Origin: Phialophora verrucosa
Taxonomy: Eukaryota; Ascomycota; Eurotiomycetes; Chaetothyriales; Herpotrichiellaceae
Length of the DNA: 64,000 nt
Assembly (NCBI GenBank): GCA_002099365.1
Contig: MSED01000013.1
Span: 1,798,001 to 1,862,000, forward strand
Reading direction: 5' to 3'
Under the pieces are notes generated by a model. It did no database searches, was not told the DNA's origin, and was given only the letters and a program-made list of their open reading frames with translations. How positions within the stretch are numbered: position 1 is the first letter of the stretch; every line of letters starts with the position of its first letter. Shown in pieces: positions 40,643 to 51,913 of this stretch. The position numbers and the translations under genes were made by a program.

Positions 40643-42136
40643 ATGGGGTCGGTTGAGCCAAGAAAGCCGTTCGAAAAGGTGAGCCGGCAGTTCAATGCCC
40701 ACGAGGATGAACCGCACTCCATTCGCTTCGGTTTCGCCAAGATCGCCCGATGCTCACCATTATGTATAGATCATCATTGTTGGAGCCGGTCCAGCTGGGC
40801 TGCTCCTTGCCCTTCTGCTCTCACAGCACAACATCCCCTCTCTTGTATTGGAGTCATGGGACAGACTCGACGAACGCCTCCGTGCGACACAGTATGGAGT
40901 GCCGGCGACAAGGATATTCCGCAAAGCAGGACTCCTGGACGACTTTCGGGAGGCGAGCATCACCAGTTTCCCCAGCATATCCTGGCGCCGGGTCAGTGAT
41001 CATAAACGACTGACGGGCATTGATCTCTCGGTCGTCAAAGACCATCCAGATCGCATGACGATTCTCCCCCTGAACGAGATCATCAAGATCATGTACAAGC
41101 ATTGTGTGGAAAAGGGCAACGGGCTGATCGACATCAGATTCAACCACAAGGTCGTTGGAACGGGCCAGGATGAAAACTCGGCGTGGGTGGATGTCGAAGC
41201 TGGAGCGGAAGGCGAGGTCAAGGAGAAGAAGCGATTCAGCGCCGACTACGTCGTGGGCTGCGATGGAGGGTCCAGCACGGTCAGGAAATCGTTGTTTGGC
41301 CGTGAATGGCCGGGCCAAACCTTTGATTTTCGCCTGTTGGTTCAAAATGTCTGTTCCTTTCGGGCTGCTCCCCTGTGAAGGTGGACCCCCCGCTGATCTG
41401 ACTGACAGGTCTGGTATGACGGGTTCGAAAAGCACGGCTGGGATGGTGGCAACTATATGGTCGACCGCGACTACTGGGGTCTTATCGCAAAACGAGGCAA
41501 AGGCGGCCTCTGGCGGGTCACCTACGGCGACAAGACAACGGGTCTCACCGATGAACAATACCTAGAGCGACGACCCGCGGCCTTCAAGAAATTACTGCCT
41601 GGTCACCCCGATCCAGGGCAGTACAAGATCACACAGACTGACCAATTCCGCATCCACAACCGTTGTGTCGAGAAAATGCGGGTAGGACGAATCCTCCTGG
41701 CTGCTGATGCTGCACATGTCTGCAACCCCTTTGGCGGATATGGTTGCATGACGGCGGTCTTGGACGTCGGCGGCCTTGCGGACTGCTTGATCGGGTACTA
41801 CGAGGGCAAGGCAGACGAATCCATCCTCGACCTGTATGCCGACATTCGCCGTGAGAAGTTCCTGAAATATGTGGATGCGAGGTCATTGAAGAATTTGAAC
41901 AGAATCATGAATACTGACCCAGACACTGCACTGCAAACCGACCCTTTCCTTCAGCTGCTCCAGGGGTTGGAAGGTGACTCCGAAGCAACGAGAGCGTTCT
42001 TGTTGGTGAGTACCCGTCGCACACCGCGTCATCTCTCAGCTGTCGTGTCCAGAGGCTGATGGCAATACTAACCGTACATCTCTAGAAATACTCCAGCATC
42101 GAGTACGACTTCACGCAGCATTACAAACAAAACTGA
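40643..42136 (+). CDS. FAD-dependent aromatic-ring monooxygenase
   Basis: Exons 40643-40678, 40770-41348, 41409-42005 and 42086-42136 join to 420 aa, all in phase 0. The dinucleotide fold IIIVGAGPAGLLLALLLSQHNIPSLVLE (from residue 13) begins exactly at exon 2. The second FAD/NADPH motif FSADYVVGCDGGSSTVRKSL and the third, RILLAADAAHVCNPFGGYGCMTAVLDVGGLADCL, follow. These are the PHBH/phenol-hydroxylase group motifs, although the usual GD of the third is AD and the following PPxGGQG reads NPFGGYG. The second intron's donor GTCTGT is weak. The protein stops after the FAD domain and lacks the C-terminal thioredoxin-like domain of the 600-aa phenol hydroxylases. Substrate unknown; there is no biosynthetic cluster around it. 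Confidence 0.88.
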
Positions 42137-45100
42137 GATAGCACAATCATATGTCCCCGACGGTTAAGCATCCTCTTCACAGTATCGTTTCTACAGCTCT
42201 TCCAACAAATCTGGCATTCTCTCGGCTAGACAATGCCGGGTTTGGCCTGCTGGAAGGTCCCAGAGTTGCGATAGCCTTGCGTGATTGTGCGGTGCGGTTT
42301 GTTGGTAGACTCTGACCTAGAATAGTAGCTCCTGACATCAGCGTTGCGTGTGGAATTGGGGAAGGTGAAGAATGGCCATCGTAGGATAGGGGAGGTGAGC
42401 CTCCAGCTTGCAAGAAGCATTGCAGTTCTCCGGACTACGGACCATAGCTTGACACTGAAATGCATCTCGCCAAGTCACAACCCTCATCTCTTCTACAAAA
42501 CATCAAGAATTATATTTCAAACACCAGTCAGTCACATGTGTCACCTCCTGGAGACCCCAGATCCCGGGCATCCACTTACCCCTCGAAGTGCCAGGCCGCT
42601 TCACACGTCGGAGGCTGAATTTGACATTGACAATGACACTGACATTGACCGCGGGTCCGCTCTTACCCAGCAGCCAACACTTTTTCATGGGGAGTGCGAG
42701 TATGTTAGAGAAGCAAAATGCGTGCTCATGCACGATGAGTACCTTAAACTTCCCTTGGTCGGAGGACAGCCGTTCTTGTCTTGCTCGTCTCCTCTCGTAT
42801 TACGTCTGCCCAGGCGACGACGCTTTTGTCAATAGTCATGGTGTGATCATCGTACCATTTCGCTTTCGTATGCTTCGCCCCTCTGAGCATCAAGTGTTGA
42901 TGAAACCATACGAACCATAAACCCGGCTCCAGCGTAAAGTAGGACGATGGGGCTCTACCACAGAGCGTCTCGAATCTCCTTTTCTGGCAGATCAAGAAAG
43001 ACAGGACAGTACAGACGCACTGCTCGTGGGAAAGAGACGACAGCGGAATAGCCATATCAGCCAGAGGTGCCGCATGGTACGTCGGTGTAGTTGGTCCACG
43101 TTTGGGCCGGGGCGCGCGAAAGGAATGATCCTCGTCGTTGAGTATGGACCCTCCGAAGGCCACTTCTGGTATCGTATCATTGACGACATATCGGGCAACG
43201 CAAAAGCGCATCTCGGCCCGCGTATTCCATGAATGAACGGGGTATATGACTTGAATCGACTCGTGAAGCCCAGGGTACCTTGTTGTCGTGCGGTTCTGTA
43301 CTCGGTACCGAGTGCTGGATTGTCCGTTGCTCGTCTTCTTTCTGCTGTCTGACTTACAACCCACATACTATACAGAGCTGCGCTTAGACAACACCATCAC
43401 CAGGACGCCTTGTCGAATCTCGTGCCTTATCGCAATCTCCGACACCCGATACCGTGTCTTCTATCGTGGAGTAGTGGATCTAGTGGCGCGATACTGCATG
43501 CGACCACGACGGACACATCGGTAGGGCTCACCGATGCAGCACGCCGCACTGCTTTGGGACAGAAAGGAAAGCCACATCGAGGGACTCTGCGCTACGGAGC
43601 GACTATCCATGCACCGCACTTGCGGCATTGTGCAGGAGCTTGTTTGGGCGTTTCGCTGCAGAAAACTCCGTAGCCTGTGCGGGTTGAGCTTTGACGGCGC
43701 CAATGGCACGACGGAACCTGCCGATCGGAGGTTTCTGAAAGCATCGTGGTTCACAGACCACGGTCCATGACGAGGTTGCCCCAGCAGCGAGCGAGGTTGT
43801 CGCGATACCTAGAACAGTCGGGTGTCGGCCCTCCCTCCTCGTTCTGGATCCGAGAAGGATTGTAGGGCAATCACCAGCTAGCTTCAAGGCTGGACATATC
43901 TGACGATGGGCATGAACATGTTAATTAGACAAACCGAGGACTAAATTCGACTGTGGAAGGACATTGAAGACGGTGAGGAGTACTCGTACTAGCTGTAGCG
44001 GCCGTGCGGCCTTTCCTACTAAACAGGTCAAGCTTTCCCCAGGGTGTCCAGGGCAGGCCGGCATGACGCTTCGGCGTCTGGGCACGAGCCTACTGGGTAC
44101 CTACTCCAAGTAACTTCCCTTTGCTTACGGAGTAGGCACTCCGACAAATCCGGGTGTCGGTATCTATTGGAGTATGTACATAGATCACGGTGCTGTCCTT
44201 AATGTGTACGTACGGAGTATATTGAGCGTCTACTGAGTGCAGGTACAGTACCTCATATCACACATCCGGGCATCCCAAAATACGAAAAACCTAAAGCATA
44301 CTCCGGATCGTCGTGAGAAGCTGGATGCTCGGAACAGGTGGACGGACTTCGAAATGAATGTCCGCATCCCCAGCCTCGCAGCCTCGAGGTCGCAGATCTC
44401 TTATCTTGCTTCCGGCATTACGGACTACTCGTACTGTGTTTGGGGCGCCATGCTCGTGCGGCGTGGTTCTGCAAGACTAGAGCAAGAACAGGAAGGAGCA
44501 TACTTTGCACGGAGTACGAGGTACCTGCTGTAGATATCTGCATACTCCGTACTGTGGCCTCGACGCATACGAATCCACAGTACTCCGTACCGAGTACAGT
44601 GGTTAGAATGGCACAAGATGTCGGCTCTCGGGGTAGAAATCACACGATCCTCCATAAGACTCTGGACATATGTAGGAAGGTACTGTGTACTCCGTATAGA
44701 GGTCAACGAGTATGCTACTCGTCGTCGCTCTTGAGGTCGGAATCCCCCACAGACTAATGAACCCCCCGGCCCATACTCGCTACCTCGTACATTGCCCATG
44801 ATTGTGCGTCCATGTTGTTTCTAGATCCTACCTTGATCACTGACCCACGTAGGACTCTCGAGTAGAACAATGAAATAATCGAGAACGGAGAGAAGATCCA
44901 CGATAAGCACTACTTTGTACTGTTTCGCATGCCCAGGAGGAAACGCTCTTAGCCACCATACACAGCACACAGTGTACGAGTACGCTGTGCAGTTCGCAGT
45001 TCGTAATCTGCAACGCTGAAGCGCCCCGAGCGCCACCTCATATGCAGCACCAACATCAGGTCAGCCTGTACGAGTAGTAGTGTCTGTAATCGAGACTCGC

Positions 45101-47364
45101 TCATGCATCATCAAGGAGAAAAACAACCTCGATGGAGTACGAGGTACACTCTCGAGTTTCCACCGCGTACGAGTACTGGGTACAGTAGTGGTAGCGCGCG
45201 CCGCAGATTTTAAGTTGAATCCTCCTGAATCCTCAAGAACCGACGAATGAGAAAGGGGGCGCCGGTCGAGACTCGAGACGCTCGAAAAAGAAGGGGTTAA
45301 GGCACCCTCGCCATCGATCGGGCCTATCGAACCTCGGGTCATCACGGCTCGCTTGAGCCCGTCTGGAACTGAATCTGTGCTGTACTCTGCTCTACTCCCT
45401 ACTCGTACTCGCTCGCTCGTTCGCCGCTCGGTATTTTACAGACGCAAACACAGCATCTGCCACAGGACTTGGTTTGTACTTGTATGACGTGGAGTAAATT
45501 TGGATGCTGCTGTCTAACCATAGGTCCACCCACAGACCGTGGATGCTATTTACATAGTATGGACTATTAACCAGCACATATGCATGTTGATGCGAGTGGT
45601 CGGGGTCGGAGTGGCGCTCCCGATCGGAAATGTGGCTTTGACTGTGGGACAGGAAGAGGATTGTTTGGGATCTTGCCCCGGACGGGTTTGTCGAGATTAG
45701 ACTGCATACTCGTAGATCAAGAGTCAAGATTCAGTTCGGGTCGAAGGGGCCGGCTGTCGGCGTTGTACTAATTAGTAACGCATAATCTCGGTCCACAGTT
45801 CACTGTCCTCAGTGCCACAATCATAAGTTAGCACGTTGGGCTGGGGTGATTGGATCGACTCGCGAGACGCAAAAGGCATCTTTTTGTCAGAGAATAGGAG
45901 ACATGGGCGGCCTAGGGGGTTCTTTGATATTGACGGCACTGGGTACTGGGTGTGCTCGAAGTGAGTAGTGAGTAACCTTTCTCGTACTGTCAGCCTCCGA
46001 GTCAAATGGCCACATGCCAAGAGCACCGCCCAGTCCACCACCGCGACTTTGTCCGCCCCGTGTGCGACGTGAAATTGGAGAATCTCTAACCGGCATCCTT
46101 TTGTCGTTTCTGACTCTCGCTCGGCTGTCGGGCGTCACTGGGTCGCGAGAACAGCTGGTCACTTGCCGCTTTCTCCAGCCTCATCAAACTCTGTCTTGTT
46201 CGGTGTCGGCTTGGCGGCGCACTAAAATCTGCAGATCCCGCGCATTGGCGGCCCCTGGCCATTCACCCGACGCGAATCTGCCAGCAAATGACCCGCCCCG
46301 GTTTAGCGGGCCGTGGCTTTTTTGCGATCATCGCTGCGCGCCTGTGTTTCATCATTTCGCAATTTCTGTGCGACACCCGATACGAGTCCCCGGTACGGAG
46401 TATACCAGTCAGTCATCTTCAAAGGGGACGGAAAGTGTAGAGGTGCAAGGCAGACTGGCAGAGTCTTGGGGTCTCCTGTCTTCCCTCGGCCGCAACGTGA
46501 GGAGTGTCGTAAGACGTGCTGAAGATTTACGAGTACAGCAGTAGGCATCAGAGTCGCAGCTGTTCGTATCGTACAGAATGGAAGCGTGGCAAAGCCGAGC
46601 CTTGGCTGGCCGCCGAGGGTCGACTTTCTCCCAGCTTGGTCGTCGTTCCAAGCTTGACTTTGGCCCTTTTCCTAATTTCTCTTGCATGGCAATCGTCCCA
46701 GTCCTCTAGCCTCTGGCCACAGTAAGCTGCTAGCGTCGCCTGTTCGAGCACCCCAAGATTTGCAAGGACTCTTCTGTGGTGGTTACTAGTAGTGACATTC
46801 CGCCCGGCGCATGTGGCATGTAAGGACAAGTCCTGGGTAACCGTCGACCGATTCCCAGACGGTCTAACATGGTGGGGATCTTAGCAGGGGGCCGAACGCG
46901 GTCAAATGTGGGTCAAACCTGGTGCAGGGGGCATCTCGTCGCCCTGCTCCTCCCAGTCCTCCTTACCGTGTATGGCCCTTTGGTGGTCCCGACGTGCCAG
47001 TTTCCAACCTCCACCACGCTCCAACGAAGCCCGACTCTATCACCATCCATGTCAGCAGCACGGGTGCTCCCCTGGGACCGGACTGCGAATTGTGGTTCTC
47101 CGGTTATCTGGGCGACTCCGTAGGTTCGCGCTTCGAAAGAAGCATAAGTGCTGCCCTAGTCCCTCGTCAATCGACCGACACCCTTCCATTCTTTTGCTCG
47201 CGCCGTGTCTTGTCCTCAGCATCCGTCCCGTTTGCAACTGTCAACCTGGTCGGTGATTTGCGTCCAACTTTCCCATCCCCGTCTACTTTTCTGTCAAGAC
47301 TTCTTGGACACGTCGTGACCTCTTCTCCTCAAACACCCCACCCATCCACCACCCACAAGCCAAG
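42137..47364. other. 5.2-kb gene desert rich in TACGGAGTA-type words
   Basis: No frame here has recognisable protein character on either strand; all are under 210 codons and overlap in conflicting frames. I see no transposon ends or reverse transcriptase or transposase motifs. The middle part (about 44.1-46.4 kb) is crowded with short words such as TACGGAGTA, ACTCCGTAC, GTACGAGTAC and CTCGTACT. Upstream of 47365 the sequence becomes pyrimidine-rich (CTCTTCTCCTCAAACACCCC), the leader of the next gene. Confidence 0.6.
44101..46410. repeat. Field of dispersed TACGGAGTA / TACTCCGTA words
   Basis: Seen at about 44126 (TTACGGAGTAGG), 44211 (TACGGAGTAT), 44298 (ATACTCCGG), 44512 (CACGGAGTACGAGG), 44543 (ATACTCCGTACTG), 44580 (GTACTCCGTACCGAGTAC), 44687 (GTACTCCGTATAG) and 46394 (TACGGAGTATACC). 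Related GTACGAG/CTCGTAC words fill the gaps. Outliers are near 19674, 29687, 40407, 53941 and 54335. Copies occur in both orientations with irregular spacing, so this is not a simple tandem array. Confidence 0.8.
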
Positions 47365-48171
47365 ATGGGTCAAACGGCATCCCAACCCGAGGGGGGCAAG
47401 ACCCTTAAAGTCATCGGAGCTGGTCTCTCAAGGACGGGCACCACCTCCTTTGGCGCAGCTTGCTCCTACCTCCTCGACGGCCCCTGCTACCATGGAGGCA
47501 CACAGATGCTCAACTCACCAGAGTCGCACATCAAGCGTTGGATTGAAATCATCCGACACACCCCCGTAAAGAGCGAAGCCGACCGCAAAGCACTGCACGA
47601 AGGCGTCAAGGAGATGCTCGACGGCTACGTCGCCTGTACCGACCTGCCCTCGAATGCCTTCGTCGAGGAACTCATGGAGATCTACCCCGACGCCAAAGTG
47701 ATCTGCTCCGTCCGCGACCCCGATAAATGGTGGAAGAGCTTGGAGCCCATCGTCGAGAAGGGCAACCTGACGGTCTTGTCGTGGATCTTGGCCCCCCTGC
47801 CGACCCTGCGGTGGTTCCGCACATACCATGACGCCCTCGACGAAGGCCGCGTGGGAGAGCTGTACTTCCGACCCGGAGAGCCTCAGAGGCCGACGAGAGC
47901 TATGTGGGACCGACATATCGAGCACCTGAAGAAGGTCGTCCCCAAGGAGAAGCTCTTCTTCTACGACGTCCGCGACGGCTGGGAGCCTTTGTGCGCCATT
48001 CTGGGTGTCCCTGTTCCCAAGGACGTACCATTCCCCAAGTTGAACGACGCTGCCGCCATGGAGGGTTTCATGCAGAAGAGCGCCCGACGGGGGATGATGG
48101 CCTGGGCTGGCCTCTTCTTGTCGGTCGGTGCCGCTGCCTATACCGCTGGCAGATATGCCAAAGTTTTATAA
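47365..48171 (+). CDS. Sulfotransferase_4 family protein
   Basis: A single-exon gene for 268 aa. The N-terminus MGQTASQPEGGK fits an N-myristoylation signal (Gly2, Ser6). The P-loop-like KVIGAGLSRTGTTSFGAAC (about 15-33) is the 5' PAPS-binding loop form of this family, and DAKVICSVRDPDKWWKSL (about 111-128) is the 3' phosphate-binding region. The rest, including LFFYDVRDGWEPLCAILGVPVPKDVPFPKLND, is the usual C-terminal block. A hydrophobic end (MMAWAGLFLSVGAAAYTAGRYA) suggests a membrane anchor. Family members are common in filamentous fungi and mostly uncharacterised; sulfonate transfer is predicted from the fold, not shown. Splicing is not needed. Confidence 0.88.
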   Translation: MGQTASQPEGGKTLKVIGAGLSRTGTTSFGAACSYLLDGPCYHGGTQMLNSPESHIKRWIEIIRHTPVKSEADRKALHEGVKEMLDGYVACTDLPSNAFVEELMEIYPDAKVICSVRDPDKWWKSLEPIVEKGNLTVLSWILAPLPTLRWFRTYHDALDEGRVGELYFRPGEPQRPTRAMWDRHIEHLKKVVPKEKLFFYDVRDGWEPLCAILGVPVPKDVPFPKLNDAAAMEGFMQKSARRGMMAWAGLFLSVGAAAYTAGRYAKVL

Positions 48172-49212
48172 AAGAGAAAGACGTTTACCGGTACTTTTCC
48201 CCTCCGTCTGGTGGGTCTTGTTGTGATGTGATGATACGGTATCGACTTCGATCCTGGTCCAAACGGAGTCAATGGGTGAATGAATGGGATGGCATTGATC
48301 AAGGACTCTTGAGGTTGGGCAACTTTGTTGGGGACTTCCGGGCGTTATCCGATGACAAAATGGGAGATCTTGTGTACAATCATGGGTTTCCGTCGATGCA
48401 GTGAAGTACTTGAGCTTTGATGAGCATGGGCGTTCGACAGGACCCTCCGAGGCACTTTTGTGCTCGACTTGCAGTATGGGTAGATTTTCGGGTCACAGAT
48501 ACTTCTTTGTGGATAGCGTTGGGTTAGGGTCTCGATTGTAATGCAAGAACTTGGATATAACCACCCTAGAAGGAGCTATGAAGCACCCTTGGGCACTCTC
48601 TGGCTCTTTTGGATCCAGCCTTACGGCCAGGCGCAAGGCTGCGAAACTCTAATAGTTGTTCGTGGCCGGCGAGGTTGATATTCGACACCGGAGAGCCTGT
48701 TGACGGGGTTGGTGTCGTGGAAGTCGACAGGAGAGGCGCAACGGGAAATGGAAAGGTTGATATAAAGTTGGACATGGAATCTTGATGTGGTCCACCCCCT
48801 GATGGCGATGCCATCCCTTTTTATTGCGCAATCAACGCCAAGCGACGAGGAGGCAATTCGTATAAATACAGCGACATCCGTGCAACAGAAGATTCAACCA
48901 CGGCATCCGATTTGTTTCCGTAAGGATGGCTCGAGACAGATACGCATCAATGTATATATGTGCAGAAGTCAACATTGGACCTTTGAATTATGGGCATTTG
49001 ACGGGACGAATTTCGTCCACGCCCCGTGGTCGAGACTTCACGCTCAGCCAGCCACAGTGTGGAGGCGCCAATAATTGCTTTGCGGTCACCCTGTCACGTT
49101 CAACAGAATCTGCTTGACTGACAGCTGAAGCACTCAAAGCCAGATGACAGTACCATTAACTCTCATCGTGTAAATGTGTCCCAACTCCTTTTCTATTAAC
49201 GTACAACCTGTC
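48172..49212. other. Intergenic between convergent genes; no gene seen
   Basis: About 1 kb containing the 3' ends of two convergent genes. Open frames of up to 95 codons lack recognisable content. Confidence 0.5.
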
Positions 49213-50716
49213 CTAATCCCGATCTTGAGGAAGCTCATTGTTGTACATGCCATACCTCTGGTACGCGGCCAACTCAGCCGGCGGATGCTGCATCCCGTGC
49301 ATTTGCTGCCAGCCTACCATTCTCCCGTCTGCTTCGTGATATACCTGCTGATCAGTGGCACCAGGAACGGCGTGGTAATCGTGCTGATATGGCATATGTA
49401 TACTCCTGGGGTCGTATGGTGCAGCTGGTACCATCTTGTCACTGTGATGACTATCAGAAGCCGGCGAGAACATGCCAGAATCGCGTTGCGCAGGGCCGGC
49501 TGCTGATGCTTCTGCTTTTCTCTCTTGCGATGCCTGTACATGCAGAATGCAACAACGCCGGCTACTATCAGCGCACCGGCCGCTGCGCCAATTGCGATAC
49601 CGGCAACAGCACCGCCGCTGAGTCCTCCGCCACCGCCGCCTATGCCAGAGACTTGTGATAAGATGGCTCCACCACCCCCTGTGCTGGCCGAGGCTGTTGA
49701 AGACGTGGCTGCATCGGTTAAAGAAGTGCTACTGACAGTGTAAGTCGATGTCACAGCACGGGCATTCAAGGCCGGCGTGGTCGTGACTTTTTCTGTTGTT
49801 GTGACTGTGACATATGCGGTCGAATCAATGACGAATATCGTAGATATTGTTGTTGTCACATATACAGTTGTGTAAACAATATCAGTTGTGGTCGAAGGTT
49901 GGCGTCTTGCAACGCGAGAGTTCGGTTGTCCGAACATGGTGATAGGATTCTGTTCAACGGCTTCTTTATCGCCTCGCGTTATGGACGGAGAATCATGGCT
50001 GGTCGAGAGCGCAAATGGTGAAGGCGTAGATACTGGGCTGGCAATATCCGTCCGAAGGATACCGCGAGCCTTGTTGACACCTCGGGCAGTAATCGTCGTC
50101 ACTTCCACCTCTGTCGCTGTCGCGACATTCGTCGCCGTCACAACGTCTATACTCGTTACAATCTCTGTCACAGTCGACGTGTCGTACGACGTCGCATAGT
50201 ACGTAAGATACAGGGAGTATTGCGAGGTGATTGTCGATGTAGAGGTGAATACCACCCTGCATGAAGACATGATTTAGACCGTGAATCCGAGACAGCATGT
50301 AGTTCCACTCACGTCGGCGTGATGCAATCATAATTCTCCACGCCGCAGTTTAATGCGAACCAGCAACACCAACCAGTGTCCAGGGCTGTGTCAGTACAGC
50401 ACAGGTTGCTGTCAGCACAAAAGGCAGAGGGAGCGTCTGCAAAGCAGTAGTTGTCGCGCTTGCGCAGGGGGTCGTAGAGTGCTCGTGGCGCACGTATACC
50501 TTGCTTCGATTGACTGATTGGAAGGTAAACAGAATCGTAAGTGTCGGCTGTCACGGTTGCGTTCGAGCCATAGAAGTCCTCAGTCTCAATGCCAAGCGGG
50601 TGTTGGAAAGGCACATCCTCATCCTGTGGTAATCGCGCTGGTGCGGTAATGAAATCTCCCGAGCATGGCACCAGCAGCGCGAAGATTGACAGGAGCACAC
50701 CATGTGCGGCGACCAT
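49213..50716 (-). CDS. Cell-surface-sensor-like single-pass protein, with frame break
   Basis: Exon 1 is 50716-50313 (ATG; the frame above starts only at TTG) and exon 2 starts at 50256 (GTGAGT...GCAG). A signal peptide (MVAAHGVLLSIFALLVPCSG) precedes a cysteine cluster (NYCFADAPSAFCADSNLCCTD...GWCCWFALNCGVENYDC), a Ser/Thr/Val-rich stem, a Gly-rich spacer and a TM helix (GGAVAGIAIGAAAGALIVAGVVAFCMY) followed by RHRKREK. Beyond this the reading must shift to another frame at about 49515-49525, in an AAAA run, to reach the cytosolic tail (MVPAAPYDPRSIHMPYQHDY...HPPAELAAYQRYGMYNNELPQ) ending at 49213. This tail has the PPAEL/ELP wording common in fungal surface proteins. Unshifted, the frame ends at 49314 with an unlike sequence. 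The break may be an assembly error or a true mutation. Confidence 0.7.
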
Positions 50717-51913
50717 AGTGAAGCGCAAAGGAGTGCCGACAAGTCCTTCAGCCTGATGAGAGAAGTGCGGGAGACCTTTATTTCATACGCAATCTCGGTG
50801 TGGACCCCATTGTACTTCACCATGCGCTATGCTTCCGTCGAGCATCGGGGGGGGTCAATCATGCATGGGCCGAAGACCTAGAGTTGCCCGGGCAGGTCAA
50901 CAGCGTTTCATGGGTTGTCTCTTCGATCACACGCTACTTGGAGGCTTTCCGTTCAGAGTCACCAGCATCTTTGTTTCGGCATGAACTGCCATCGGCGTAG
51001 AGAGGATGCATGGTTTCCGGATGTATAAGGAGACCGAGCAAAGTATCGACTTACGTACCTTGATTGCAGACCATCGTCTGGAGCAAAAGCGTGAGTCGTC
51101 TTCTTCTTTGTGGCCGGAAATCAAATGAGAAGTGTGGCTTTCGCATCCAGTGGGTGCCTGTGCCGTTGCTGCATACGCTATAGGCATATTCTTCGGTAGG
51201 CTTGACCAGCTCCAGGTAATGAAGTGCAATGCAGATAGAGCGAACAAAGCAAAGCACCCCTCGTTAGACAGGGAGATAGACGGGGCGTCTAGCGCCGCTC
51301 GCCAAACGATTGGGACGCCTGCAGTATTGCGGCGGTCTCATTGCCGTCTTTCACAGAGCGGCCTGATTCGCACACCTTCAACCCAGAGGAAAGGCAGTTT
51401 GCGCCTCTCCAGATAGTGGCGCTTTGAAAGTGTTCAACTTCGTGCACACACTCAGCTACCACAGGTTTGAGTCAGGTTCAATCCTTATAGGCAGTCATTA
51501 CCGAACCCGATACGGCTCTAGGTGCCAAGTTGAGTTGTCTCGCGTCTGAGGATTTGTATGGGACAAAAACGAAGACCTCGGTCCTTTTGTTACTGGTGGT
51601 TGCACAGAACCTACCGCTAACATTCAGCAGCGTTAAAGCGTTTGTGCATTAGTATTCAGTCCCCAGAAAACAATTCGAAGACTTGAGCAAATAAGAAAAG
51701 CAGGAGGAAAGTGAAGGGAAAGTGAGGAAGGTGAGGCAGAAGTGAGCAGTTCTGTTGGAGACCCTGGCATGTGACGCTCCACCACGGAACTCAAACCCGA
51801 GCCGCAAGCACCTACCTTTAAGCAATCCAAGTCGTTCAACGACTGCGACATCTTATGGCTTCAAACCGCTAGGAAGAGGACATCCCGCCTCCGCGTATAA
51901 ACAGCTGCCCTCC
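50717..51913. other. Intergenic; divergent promoter of two surface/vacuole genes
   Basis: About 1.2 kb between the ATG of the membrane protein on minus and the phosphatase ATG on plus. It holds no gene with recognisable content. The phosphatase frame is open for another 53 codons upstream of its ATG, but only to a TTG. Confidence 0.45.

Noticed and set aside
42137..47364. Decayed transposon in the gene desert
   Set aside because: No terminal repeats, reverse transcriptase or transposase motifs are visible, so the call would be a guess.
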